Origin: Daphnia pulex
Lineage: Eukaryota; Arthropoda; Branchiopoda; Diplostraca; Daphniidae
Direction of reading: 5' to 3'
Length of the DNA stretch: 64,000 nt
Assembly: GCF_021134715.1 (NCBI RefSeq)
Contig: NC_060026.1
Span: 11,895,001 to 11,959,000, forward strand
Shown here: positions 12,899-24,842 of the stretch, in pieces
Position numbering within the stretch: the first letter of the stretch is position 1
Layout: every line of letters begins with the position of its first letter
Translations under genes and position numbers: made by a program
Notes under the pieces: generated by a model
What the model was told of the DNA's origin: nothing
Databases searched by the model: none
What the model saw: the letters and a program-made list of their open reading frames with translations, nothing else

Positions 12899-15800
12899 TC
12901 AAAGAGAGGCGATAATTTCCTCCTCCAACATGATACCCGTAAAATGGGTGAAGTGGAGAACGCTGTTAACCAGATACGCCTCTTCCGTAAATGGAAAATC
13001 AATCGTCACCCAGACTTTATCGCCTTTTTCCAACTTTCGCGACGAATGGAAGGCCAACAGACGAAATTCATTAGCGACGGTGTTTGCCCCCTGAACGATA
13101 TCACTAGTGAATGAAAACTGGTTCACATGAAGTTCTACTTCTAAATAAAATCCAGGTGATGACCTTGGAAATAACAACATTGCCGTGAATGAGAAGAAAT
13201 AGATTCCCGGCCGTGGGGCCGTGAATATTCCAGATGATATATCCATGGCGTTTCCCTCGTTCACCAGCTCCAAATTGAACGGAATCGGAGTGGCAGTTTT
13301 TTTGAAATCAGAATTTCTCTGGACGTAGAAATGGACTGGCGCTGATTTGACGTCGGCGTATCCGATCCATTTCTGCAAATCTGCAAATAAAAAAAATTAG
13401 GCAATCAATAAACAGGAAACGTGATCATCGAACGTTATAATATGTATAACCAGCATTTTGATTTGAGTAAAAGTTGCAGTCCACCACTTCCATCATCTTC
13501 TCCGATCCTTTCACCAAGAAAAATCCGTTGACTTCGTGCCCCATTCGCTTCAGATCTGCACAGGAGGTTGGCATCTTACAAAATTCCGCTCTCGATGTGT
13601 TTAAATGTGTTGTTTTAGTTTCCAAATGATTTAAAGTTTCTGGACCATTTCGTTCGATTAAAATAATTTCACACTTTTTAACACGAATTTTTAAAATACC
13701 TTTGCGATTTTTTTTCAGATTTTCTTCAGCGGTTTCTTGTCTGTCACCTAATCCTTGTAATTTAGCTGAATCTAATCTCAGAAAAGAGAAAAACAAATTT
13801 ATCCTTCACAAATTTTTAACATAGGCCTATGTAAACCGAATAAAAATAAAATTTAGTCTAAGAGTGGGGGTCTACTATGTTTTTATTTAGATAGTCCTGC
13901 AATTTCAAAAATATTTTTATAAAGATATAAATCTAGTTGTTCTAAAATCTCAGCAACGTCTTATATTACTCTTATTAACCTTTGAGCTCCGATGACGACG
14001 AATTTCCAGCTATGATCGTCATTTCTGCCAATTTATTTTCCGTAGCTAAATCAAATAAAAAATATACCTAATACTTTTTAAACGTTTTCGAATATTTCAG
14101 TATAAGAATGAAATACCATTTAATTTTCCTGATAAATCATCGACGGTTTTGCTAAAATCGGACATTGTTTTCTCCAACTCGATTTTTGTTTTCACCAACT
14201 CCTGTCTAGTCCCTGTGTTTAATCACATCATAATTTTGTTTAATTAGCGGCCATATTTTTGTCCAATTTTCAAATTTTTTAATTGAAATTACCTTCTAGT
14301 TTATTAGCCAAATCGATTTTCGTATTGGTGAAATCACTCTTCACATTACTCAGTTCGGTACTCGTTTCCGTCAACTTCATCACAGTTGTGTTTAAGAGTT
14401 CTCTAGTGTCTGCAACGAAATGGCAATTATTTAGTTTTAATCAAATGTTTTGTTAATCACAGAAATTGTGTAAAACCTTTGAGTTCGTCCTTCAGTTTGT
14501 GCCATTCGTCAACGACCATCAATTCTGCATGTTCCACAAATTTAATGGGCGCCGACAATTCAGCGGTCGTGTAACGGACACGGACATTGCGATCCTGAAA
14601 GGATTGAGAGTCGCGAAATTGGCCCAAATTAATTCCGCCCAGCTGCATGGGTTTGGGCACGAATTTCGCTCCGTCCCATTGGACGTGATTTCTGCTTTCT
14701 TGTAATAACTTTACTACGTCGTCGTTCATAACCTCTACCCGGCGAGAACTATCTGAATCGTTTGCTATTTTCTCTGAAATTTCTGAGCTTATTCTGTCCA
14801 CATCAACCCAACTGTTTGAGTCGTTATGTTGAATTCTCTCTTTATTCTCCAAGCTTCTATTTCGTTCATCCGAATTATTCTTTGCAAGTTCCCATTTCTC
14901 GTTTATGGAATGTTCTTTATCCAATCCGGGTGATTTTTCTATTATTTCCGATTGCCCCTCCACTTTTTGAAACATATCCGCCAGTTTCTTTTTGGTTTCT
15001 TCGTCCAATTTGTTGATGATTTCATTCAAAGTTTTCGTCGTCCTGTCCGGTCGGTTATTGTCCTCATTCCAGAAAACAGATTTCCACATCTTGTCGCTTT
15101 GCTCTTTAATGGTCGTCCTGGACGTGACCAGCAAATCCTTTAAAGCATTATAAATTTGAAGTTCCGTGTCCGGAGACCCCACCTCGAATTCATCAAATGT
15201 ATCCATTCGGATGTTGGTGGTAATTTCCACCAACATTTTCTTCTCGTCGTTGGCCGTCAGGAAAACTTCTTTTTTATCTCTGAATTTCTGTAAAAGAGAA
15301 GTGATCATTTGTCCGGAAGTGACACTGTCGATGGTGATGGTCGTCTGTTTGGTTTGCGACTTCTGCGATGACAAACTGTAGAGGAGTTTCAAATGGTCGA
15401 ATTGTTCGGGGTTGGATCGCATTTCATTGGCCAGTCCGTCGCAGACTTTCTGGTCATAACACGACAGAGAAAGCCTCAGGGTTTTGCTTCTGTCATAATT
15501 CGTCCACACTGGCGATAGCGAATAATCGGCTGTGGGTATGTTACTGGAGAGGATGACTTCTCCAAGGGAATGACTCTCACTGTATGGGATTTAATTTCAT
15601 GGCCGACGATATCATTCAAATGTTTGACTACTTCATACTGGACTTTGTCGTTCCACATTTCAATGCGAAATCTCATCTCTGGCTGTTTCGTTACGTTGTT
15701 ATATGAACTAACAGCACTATTGTGGTCCAATATCGCAATTGGGGAATAAAAATATTTTTTCTCGTTTGGAGTTGTCGTTGTCTTGCGATTATTGGCGTGT

Positions 15801-15979
15801 TCGTAAATTTCAACGAGAAAATTGCCGTACTCGATGGAACTTAACGCATCCGGTGAGATTTGCAGTTTCTCGCAAGAAGAAGAAGCGCTGATGGGGTTGT
15901 CTGATTGGCAGTTGCAACAAACGGCAAAAACCAAAAAGATTGCGATGAGGGTGTGCTGTGTAATCGTAGCCATTTTCAT
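12899..15979 (-). CDS. Secreted coiled-coil protein with C-terminal C1q domain (gene 1, frameshifted)
   Basis: This is a likely secreted, multimeric recognition protein of the C1q/TNF superfamily. Exons on the minus strand: 15979-14477, 14409-14293, 14212-14117, 14045-13980, 13765-13700, 13639-13451, 13380-12899. All internal introns are phase 1. A signal peptide is clear (MKMATITQ then a hydrophobic core ending near CCNCQ). A unique N-terminal region of about 490 residues follows, which I do not recognise. Four short coiled-coil exons come next, then a motif of the form PTSC-x-DL...GH..NGF, then the C1q domain (start KWIGYADVKS, end EEEIIASL). The large exon is open in two frames that meet near 15556-15557, where one base seems missing, so the frame breaks there. 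With that base the protein would be about 839 residues. The C-terminal half is clearly homologous to the gene at 17258. Confidence 0.8.
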
Positions 15980-16245
15980 TCAAAATAACTTACTTTATCT
16001 TTTGAAGGAAATATAATAAATTAGTTTATGGTTGTTATTCGACTGAAAGCTATTAGAATTTTCCTACCTTATCTGTAGATGATAAAAATATACGGTGACA
16101 GTATATACACAGACACAATTATAGCCGTTCCATAGACGATATTTGCTATTTTAGGCCTACTATGATGTATAATTTTATTGACACTACTGCAGAGTACAGA
16201 TGTATGTTTGAAACTGAATAGGATCTCACAGTTTACTGCGTATTA

Positions 16246-16992
16246 TTACCGAAATCTGAAGACAGACTCATTCGAATTTCGTTTTTCCAGACAGAGTCTC
16301 GCCAGTGCATGCACGTACAAGTTTGTTGAGTTGGCAAAAGTCCAGCACCAAGTGGGCGATAAAATATATAGACTAGTGCCATTTGATATCACTGCTGGCA
16401 CTTGTTGATGAAATGTATACGGGTCGAGGCAGATCATATTCATTCCGGATATACTGACAAATTTACCAACTATTTTAAACCGCATTTCGAGCAAGTAAAA
16501 TTTAAAAATTCTAATGGCCACAGCAAATTTCAAATTAAATTTTTTGCGACACAGTAAAACAATATCTAATAATGCATTATTGCTGCGGCAGGGTTCTGTT
16601 GCTGTCAACAATATTATTGTTCCTTCCAAATAGTTGGCTGGCCATATCTGGCGGCCTAAAACTGGCGCAGTGCCGCAGTCTATGGCGTGTGGATCGAATT
16701 CTACGGCTCGTCTCAATTCAATTCGAATTCTCTCTCGTGTGGTTGGTCTCAAGAAGGCTTTAACGTCCAAGATTTTCTTTAATGTGGTCATAATATAATA
16801 ACTTATGCGCATATACGCCAGCGACCCCTCTCGGAGCTGAAACATTCTGACGTTAATACAGCATCGGACAAGAAAATTAAAATAGAACACACGTGTAAAA
16901 CACCGAAAGCTATCTAAATAGGACAGCATCATGTGTAATAACGAACGATAACGAATATAATCTGACATGATAATAGGTGCGTCAACTGTCAA
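16246..16992 (-). CDS. Long unrecognised ORF between the C1q genes
   Basis: This open frame of 248 codons starts with MTVDAPIIMSDY and has no intron signals that are needed. At this base composition an ORF so long is very unlikely by chance, so it may be a real gene, a relic of one, or part of a mobile element. The product is rich in hydrophobic and basic residues and Cys, without a clear signal peptide or motif. It lies in the 1.3-kb gap between divergent C1q genes, where it would overlap their promoters. I cannot assign a family. Confidence 0.3.
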   Translation of the reverse strand: MTVDAPIIMSDYIRYRSLLHMMLSYLDSFRCFTRVFYFNFLVRCCINVRMFQLREGSLAYMRISYYIMTTLKKILDVKAFLRPTTRERIRIELRRAVEFDPHAIDCGTAPVLGRQIWPANYLEGTIILLTATEPCRSNNALLDIVLLCRKKFNLKFAVAIRIFKFYLLEMRFKIVGKFVSISGMNMICLDPYTFHQQVPAVISNGTSLYILSPTWCWTFANSTNLYVHALARLCLEKRNSNESVFRFR

Positions 16993-17164
16993 TCAAATAG
17001 TCATGATACATTCATTGCGCCATTTGGAAGAAAAAAAAAATCGGGGATTTACCTTTTAGAACATGTCTCGCACCATATGACGTTATCGTTGATTAAACTC
17101 GTAACTTATCAATAACAACAAAAGATAGCCTCCAAATGTATTTGAAATCATAATTACACTCCCA

Positions 17165-17170
17165 TATAAA
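17165..17170 (+). promoter_or_regulatory. TATA box of C1q gene 2
   Basis: TATAAA lies 88 bases before the ATG of the plus-strand C1q gene. A start near 17195 would leave a leader of about 60 bases. Position and context fit a TATA promoter, but no transcript evidence is available. Confidence 0.5.
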
Positions 17171-17257
17171 TTGCGAAGCTCTTCCATTGTGAAAAACAGA
17201 TCAAGTTCACGGCAGTTCGAAGACCTTCGAAGCAAGTAAGAGCGAGTAAGAGCAAAA

Positions 17258-19328
17258 ATGGTTCGTCATTTTAGTTTCTGTATAGGTTTATTAATAATTT
17301 TGACGAGTTGCCGTTGGACGAATTGCTCCGCTGCTGCTCTTTTATTGGAAGACAAATTTCGAGAATTAGAATTGCGACTAGAGACGACAGAGGCCAGAAG
17401 TGTCCAAGTTGAAGAAAAGGTGTCCCAACTAGAGGCTCAACTTGAACTAAATGTAAGTCTCATTAATTTGCATCAATTTGGCATTGACTACATTTAAAAA
17501 AAAAATCGTAAAATTTTGTTTTTTGTACACCAGAATGAAATAAGAAATAATTTGAAGTTTCAAGTAACAAAATTGGAGGCTAAAAATGTTCAACTAGAAT
17601 TTAAGATACAAGAGCAGGAAAAACTTTTAAATTACCTGTTGCGACAAACCAATCGCCCGGTTCCAGTAGCTGATTCATTATCAGTTCCAAATAATCTTAA
17701 AAGTCCAGTTCAATCGACTGATAGTAATAAGAGTGGAACTCCAAGGACATGCAAGGAACTCCGGGTGATTGATCCGTCACTTCCATCCGGAATGTATTCC
17801 ATCGATCCGGACGGCCAAGGCGTAGGCGAAAACCCAATCTACGTTTACTGCGACATGACGTCAGGTATAATCAAATTTTAATAATTTTTTCTTCCCTAAA
17901 AAACGAGGAAAAGGTTTTTATTTCTAAATATATTATATTAGGATCGACTTCCATTCTACATGATAGCGAATCTGCCATCAACGTGGGTCACTGCGCCGAT
18001 CCTGGATGTTATTCACGATCCATCAAATACAATGCATCTATCGGGCAGATTAAAGCTTTGGCGGAATTGTCGTTTGAATGTCACCAGTCGATTAAAGTCA
18101 GTTGGGATATTTTAATCTGCACTTTAGTTTAATAACAAAAATGATTCTTAATTAATAGTACGATTGTTACTACGCCCCGTTCGAGTTAAGTGGCTACGCT
18201 TACTCCTGGTGGAATGACAGAGACGGAAATGCGCAATACTTTTGGGCTGGCGATAACACGGAGGGAATTCACACTTGCCAGTGCGGAATTGACGGAAATT
18301 GTGTCGATAATTACGCAAAGTGCAATTGCGATGCGGCTGTTTACGCGCAATTATTCGATGATGGTAATATAGGCCTAGGGCGATACAATCTAAGAGAATG
18401 CATCAACACTTTATCCTTTTGAAAATCTTCAGATATTCTTAACTGAAAAACAATCGAACAATATGTCTACTTATTAGTTATTTTGTATGTATATTCTTAT
18501 TCTTTCCCTACTTCTACAGGAGTAATCACTAACAAAAATGTTCTGCCGGTCACTCGCCTGAATTTCGGGCGAACTCAGCTCCCAACTTCGTCAGGCATCC
18601 ACACGCTAGGCAGATTCGAATGTACTGGAACGGTCGCCCTGACCAGGATGCCCACGTCTTGCGAGGATCTTTGGTTAGTCGGCCACATCCTTAATGGATT
18701 TTATTCCGTCATGGGATCAGCGATGATGGAATCCGTTTACTGCGATTTCACTAAACTCCCTGGCAATGATGGTAAAAGTTTATTTTTACGAAAAATTCAA
18801 TTGCAATTATTATATCCATTATATAAATTCCATACTAATTGTTGAAAAGGTTTCCAGAAATGGATCGGATACGCTGACGTCAAATCAGTGCCCGTCCATT
18901 TCTACGTCCAAAGAACTTCGAATTTTAACACGACTAACATTCCGATTCCGTTCGATTTGGCGCTGGTGAACAAGGGGAATGCCATGGATTTGACGTCGGG
19001 GATATTCACGGCACCGCGGCAGGGAACTTACTACTTCTCCTTCACGGGACTGGCGCAATTTTCAGCTTCTTCATATACACTTGCGTTACAAGTTGCACTT
19101 AATTTAAATGGGGGTATAATCGGAAAGGGTCATGTCGATATGTCAAGTACCGCCACAACTCGATGGAATCAGTTGACCCTCCAGTCGACGCTGAGCTTAA
19201 AATCAGGCGATCAAGTTTGGGTGGATATTACTAGCGCATCATCAGGGGTGGCTTTGCATGACAACGGTAACCACTACACCCATTTCACGGGTTTTGTGTT
19301 GGAGGAGGATATTGTCGCGTCCCTTTGA
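17258..19328 (+). CDS. Secreted protein with coiled coil, Caspr-type fibrinogen-like and C1q domains (gene 2)
   Basis: Six exons keep frame: 17258-17452, 17534-17864, 17942-18096, 18159-18363, 18520-18771, 18850-19328, giving about 538 residues. A signal peptide (residues 1-24, ending near TNCSA) is followed by a coiled coil split over exons 1 and 2 (LEDKFRELELRLETTEAR and similar heptads). From about residue 140 the sequence matches the fibrinogen-like module of contactin-associated proteins/neurexin IV: CKELR, GMYSIDPDGQG, YVYCDM, then CQCGIDGNC and CNCDA, and VLPVTRLNFG. After it comes a PTSCEDL...GH..NGFYSV motif and a C1q domain ending EEDIVASL. No function is known for this combination; extracellular binding is likely. 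The last two exons and the 3' flank are homologous to the minus-strand gene ending at 12899. Confidence 0.88.
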
Positions 19329-19575
19329 GTGTTGATGATCCGTAATGCGCAAAATGATAATCGTCTGGTAATTGACGCGTGAACTAGTAGTGAAAAAGTT
19401 GGATGTGAATTTGTTTTATATCGGGTAATATAAGGAGAAATAGAATGAAATGCATTTGCCTCTAAATCATTAAGAGGTGGGGATTTATGAAAATTATATT
19501 GTGTATTATGCAAATGGACTTGCTTTGATAAACACATTTTCAAGTTTCTATTTGGAAAAATGTAGACGTAATACG
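19329..19575 (+). repeat. 3' flank shared with C1q gene 1
   Basis: This is the plus-strand counterpart of the block at 12720-12898. Homology continues for about 240 bases, to the AAAAATGTAGACGT block near 19556-19570, with gaps. It is probably 3' untranslated sequence. Confidence 0.6.
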
Positions 19576-20066
19576 ATAACACGATAATTCATTCGCGTCT
19601 AATCTTTTTTGCTTTTTTACCTTTTTTATTGTAGTAAATTTGAGTTGCGGAGACCCCTTCGTCTAATTCAGTTTTGGATTGGAATTTACAAAATATTTTT
19701 AAGCTGTAACATGCGCATTACCACTGGGCATTTCTTCTCAAAAACTCGCATGTCTATCTCGTGTCTATCTGCAAAAATAAGGTCAGGAGACGTAAAAAAT
19801 CCGATTTGATTAACAAATTTATTCAAATGAAATTATACATATATTTTTTTTCAATTTGTCTCTTGTCGCAGTTTAATCATGAAAAAATTCAAACATAAAA
19901 ATGAAATTAGATTTTCCACACATTTCCTTTATTTAAGCTTAATGTCTTTCACAATTCCCTTTTATTTCATTTGACAATTAATTACTAACTACGAAGGAAA
20001 TCAGCCTCGGATTTGGTTTAACTAGATGTATATTTTGTTTTCTTTCCTGTTAGTACGTGCCATTTT

Positions 20067-20460
20067 GTACAGAACTTTCATTTTCTTTCATGGCCATCAT
20101 TTGTGTCCTTTTACCGGAATCAGCTCTACTGATTTTTTGAAAAAATAAATTTAATCCAATAGGTCCCATTTTAAAAAAGGAGAAAATGTGACCATAGAGA
20201 AAGGCGAACCACGGCTTGCGCTTGCCTTTGGGCTCCATACATTCCAAATTTAAAATTTCTCCTTATTTTATTTTGCCCTTGAAAGAAATCGATAGGGCAG
20301 TGGGTAGGGTTCACAAACGGACAAGTATGGGAAGTAACAAAGGGAGGAAGTCATTTTGAATAGTAGTCAGATTTCTTTTCAAATGCGACCACAACTTTTA
20401 CCTACAACCTTTCCATGTCTCGTTTATTTTTAGAAATCCAAACACGCAGTGATTCTGTCT
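20067..20460 (+). repeat. Dispersed repeat, copy 2
   Basis: This is the partner of 10579-11000, in the same orientation and about 9.5 kb away. It shares the start block GTACAGAACTTTC, the CATGGCCA block and the end block ACGCAGTGATTCTGTCTA. Confidence 0.5.
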
Positions 20461-20958
20461 ACATTTTATTGTACATTCATTCCAAACGCATCCATTTGCT
20501 ACATACAGGTGTATAGCGGACGACCCATATATCGGCCGATATGGGGGGGGGGGGGGGTACCTGCGTGATGATTAAATTTCAATTACACTCTTTCTTTTTA
20601 AATGTTCAACTGTCCCCCAACTTATCCCGCATACCGCAATACAGCTCAACCACAAAAAGAAAAAGTGTAGGAAATGCCAATTCACAAACTAAAAAAAAGA
20701 CAATATTTACCATAATAAGAAAGTGCGTCGTCAATGATAGGTATAATATTGCACTAGAGTATAATTATACCAAAAAATATCAGGCCACCACGACATCATA
20801 ATTCGGGGAAATTCAAAAATAAAACACGCGGTAAACAGTAACGTTTTTGCACGAACCGAAAACAAAATTATCCAATCGACTTGGATGAACGAAATACATC
20901 CACCCTCTCCGGTGGGGAACTTATAAACGCAGTTTTGCATGTACGGAGGTTTAAGGTT

Positions 20959-23900
20959 TTAACTGGCGTATTTGCGGACTCGTATGATTATCAAACACAT
21001 AGTCAACAGGGCGAAAATCCAAGCTATGCTGATCAAAATTCCCGCGTAAACGTCGAGTCGTTCTATGCCCCACCCTCGCGAGAAAATCGATCTCAACGAT
21101 TCGATGGCGTAAGTCAGCGGCATGGAGTAGGCGATGCTCCGGAAGTAAAACGGCATGCCTTCAATCGGCCAGCACACTCCACTGATAACCGTGAACGGTA
21201 GAAAACTGGCCTGAGACAGTAACAGGGCGCTGTTTTCATTATCGCATAGAGTGGCAATCAACAGACCTGTAAATTTTTTTTAAAACAAAATTTTTTTATA
21301 TAAGATAAAAAATAAGGTAGTAGTAATAATTACCGAAACACATGCCGACAAGACCCTGGAGAAGTGTAATGAATATAGCTAGGACCAGATTTCCGTGACA
21401 GGGGATGTTGAAGAGCAAAAGCATGCACATGAAAACCAAGGCCGTTTGGCCCATCATCACTGTACACTGGTTAACCAAATGGCCGATCAAAACTTCAGTC
21501 ATCTGCACGCCTGTATAATAGAGGAAATAAAATAATTAATAAATTATAATTCAATTATTTAAAAAAAGATAACGATGAATTTTACCAGCCACTAAACTAC
21601 GATCGAGGAGACCTTGCTGCCTTTCAGAGACGAAGACTCCGGCAGTTAGCGAGACGGCCATGAAGTACACGATCCTTTTTATTGGAGGCGGGAAATAAAT
21701 TTATTATACGGGGTTATTATTGAGTTGTGGTCCGTCACGACATTATTTCGTGAAAACACTTACGAGATAATAAGACCAGGGGCCATAAATTCAGTGTACG
21801 GAGTGTCCTTCTGTCCATATACTGGGTCTAAAAACTGTTGGAAAATTTTTAAGGAATGCGCGATATGAAATGAAATTCTTGGCTGTTGTATATACGCACC
21901 ACTACGGGAAGGTATCCCGCTTCCGGCTCAAACATGCAGGCCTTCATGAAATCTTTGAAAAAATTACCGTAGGCTTCCAACAGCCATTTTTCGACATACA
22001 CATCAATTTGTTGATCTGAATTTAAAATTTAAAAAAACATCGTGCGTAGATTTTAAAAAATAATTTGTTTAGATATAACTTAAATTGTGTTTGATAACTC
22101 ACTGGAAGAGTCCATGTTGATGCTGATTCGACTGCGCATGATGTTTTCTAAATTGGCCGCATCTCCCTCCGTCTGGCGAACCTCAAATTCCTCGGTGAAA
22201 TTTCGCCCAAAGTGGATCACACCCCAGACGTGGCCTTTTTTGCCCGCTTCCAAAGCGTCCGGCACACTTTCGTAAGGGACCTACATTCGCCAAAAATTAA
22301 CCCATTTCTCGACATCAAATTACCCGTTCATATAGTCTCGTATATAAAAATCAGCAATAGCAAAAAGCCCAATCCAACCTGAACGATGTTGTCCTTAATG
22401 TATCGCAGGTAGCGACAGCTGAGCATCGAATAGGAGCAATCAGTCGAGTAATTGCAAATGCGTCCCTGGTTGGGGTTGATCTCCTCGTTGACGATGGCCA
22501 TTTTCAGGCCGGTGGGTTCGTGTCCGAGGGTCACGTTGAAGACGGTCGCTTGGAAAGCGGGCAAAAAGTAGAGCAGCACAAAGATCCTTCATCATCGGTG
22601 AGAGAGAATCAACAATCAGACCGTCATCATCACAGTAATAATAATACACAGCAACGCATTTGCTACGGTATTGGAAAGTAGTATTTCAAACCGCACCCAA
22701 TGTTCCGAAACGTTAGCAGAAAGTTCTTCCGAATGAGCGCGCCGAGCCGGTGCGACGATGGTAAGGCCACTCGGAAGGTGTGCGAACGACTTTTGCGGCC
22801 CGTCGTGCGGCCCCCCGATGCTGATGCCATAGCAGCAGCAACACTTCCCGGTTGTTGACTCATAGTGATGTCCGCTTCGCTAAGGTGGGTCGTGTTGCTC
22901 GTGCTGCTGATCAATTCGACGTTGACTGGTGGTTCCTATCATTTGGCGCAAATGAGATATGAGCGTTATAAAAGGGACACTTGAATTCAGTTGTGTGGAT
23001 TTCTTACTACTGAGGAATTGGTTGGCGAGGCGGGGAATTGGGGGTGTTCTACTTCCGAGACACTGATCTGACTGATGGAATCATCAAACGCCATATTAAC
23101 GTGGTCTACTGAAGGCTGTTGAGGTCGGGCCGCAGTTTGGCACGTCACAACGGGGCCAGTGGTGCTGGTGGTGTCCGCCACGACCCCAATTCGTTGTTCG
23201 ACTCGCTTTTTGACGCCGTCCCTTATGCAGATCTTCAAAAAGACGGCCTCCAATGAAGGCAGTCGGTAGGAATTCAGTAAATTTTCGGGCGACTCTTCCA
23301 CCAACAAGCGACCGGAGCGCATCATTCCAATCTATAATGCGAAAATTAAAAATTAGTGAAATTAAAATGTAAAATAAAGGTGCGGTTTTTTTAAATCGTT
23401 TGATACCGTGTTGGCCTGTCTGGCTTCTTCGATGTAGTGGGTGGTTACTATGACTGTTCTTCCATGGTCGACACTCTGGCGAATAAGGTGATTCCAAATG
23501 CTGTATCATATAATTATAAATGGGAAAATTAAGTCAATATAACCGAGAGATGCGCCCAGGCAAGATATTAATTCAGCGACGAAGGACCAAAATAAAATGG
23601 CCTTTGCAACTTTTGTAAACACGCACAAGTATAAATAATAATACAGAGAGAGAGAGAGAAACACGTCTAAGAAAAGGCTGAAAAGCTATTCGAGATTCAC
23701 CGATTAAAGCTTAGGCAACTTTCATTATTCTTTGAACAAATAAAGAAAAATGTAAAACGAGCCAATAAAAAAGGCAGTCCCCTACTTAAGATTCGAGGCC
23801 ATTGATAGAGAAAAGCATCCGCCGGCATCAATGAAAATACAACAGCAGCAGCATGCAGATAGAAACTCTCACCTGTGTCTGAGTAGAGGGTCGACTCCCA

Positions 23901-24842
23901 CCGTAGGTTCGTCCAAGATGAGCAATTCGGGCTCGTGGAACAAGGCGACGGCGAAGGAGACGCGCCGCTGTTGTCCACCGCTCAGCGTCTTGACGTAACG
24001 ATCGCTGGCAGGCAGGTCCAACAATTTGGTCAGAAACTCTAACTGCGAGTCGACAAAGGCGGCCCGCAAATTGTAGATGCGACCAAAATACTGGAGAGTC
24101 TCCTTGATGGTGAAGTCGCCGAACAAGGCCAGCTCCTGTGGCATGTAGCCAACGCGCGGGCCGGGCACGCCGCTCTCCGGAGTGCCCGGCTCGTTGCCAA
24201 GGACCAGTATCTCGCCGCTGTTCAAACTGCGACGGCCAACCAGACAGCTGAGCAAAGTCGTTTTCCCGCACCCGCTGGCTCCGAGCAACCCGTATCTGTG
24301 AACGAATTATAGAGTAGTTGGAAATTTTAGCTATAACGGTTAACGTGTCTATAACGATGAGATCAAGACTCATTCAGGAATGGAGAGGGTTCAATCAAAT
24401 TCCTCGAAAACTAAGCGTCTTGGAACGAGTTTTCATCGTGTCTGGGTCACACGCACGAATCAAATAACTTTTGAATTAAAGAATTCAACGTCTAAAACCA
24501 CATGTCTATGAATTTAACGCTAATTCAATTTTCTTTAAGAGTAGGACTGTGGATTATTTGCATGTCCAAAAATTTAAATTAAATTAAATAAGTGAAAGTA
24601 TAATCGTTAAATAATAGTTAATTGACTTACATGTCTCCTTTTTTGATCGTCATGTTCAATCCTTCGAGGACCGCGCATCGATTTTTGCCAGATCCGTACA
24701 CTTTAGTCGCATTCCGGACGACGACCGCCCGAGCGGATGCTGATGACGAACCACCTGCTGATCCGTTGTTCATCTCGTCACTAGTCGTCAGACGATGTGG
24801 TTCCACAATCACCTCCGATCCTCCGACATTATCTTCTTTCAT
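20959..24842 (-). CDS. ABC transporter, ABCH subfamily (copy A)
   Basis: This is a half-transporter with the nucleotide-binding domain before the membrane domain; it needs a partner to work. ABCH proteins are arthropod-enriched, related to ABCG, and in insects several serve export of barrier lipids. Twelve exons: 24842-24631, 24295-23873, 23500-23407, 23331-23008, 22935-22697, 22586-22379, 22280-22103, 22015-21900, 21834-21764, 21674-21586, 21510-21334, 21266-20959, about 812 residues. Walker A GASGCGKT is at 76-83, signature LSGGQ at 175-179, Walker B LLILDE at 195-200, then the H-loop VTTHYIEE. Hydrophobic spans begin at FVLLYFLPAFQAT, followed by a large loop with cysteines, and end in RVRKYAS. 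I prefer the ATG at 24842; an in-frame ATG at 24962 would add 40 very basic residues. Copies B and C have the same exon pattern. Confidence 0.92.

Noticed and set aside
15540-15586. 37-base intron (GTGAGA to TCCAG) to explain the C1q frame change
   Set aside because: Too short compared with the shortest introns here (about 55 bases); a one-base deletion joins the frames with less loss.
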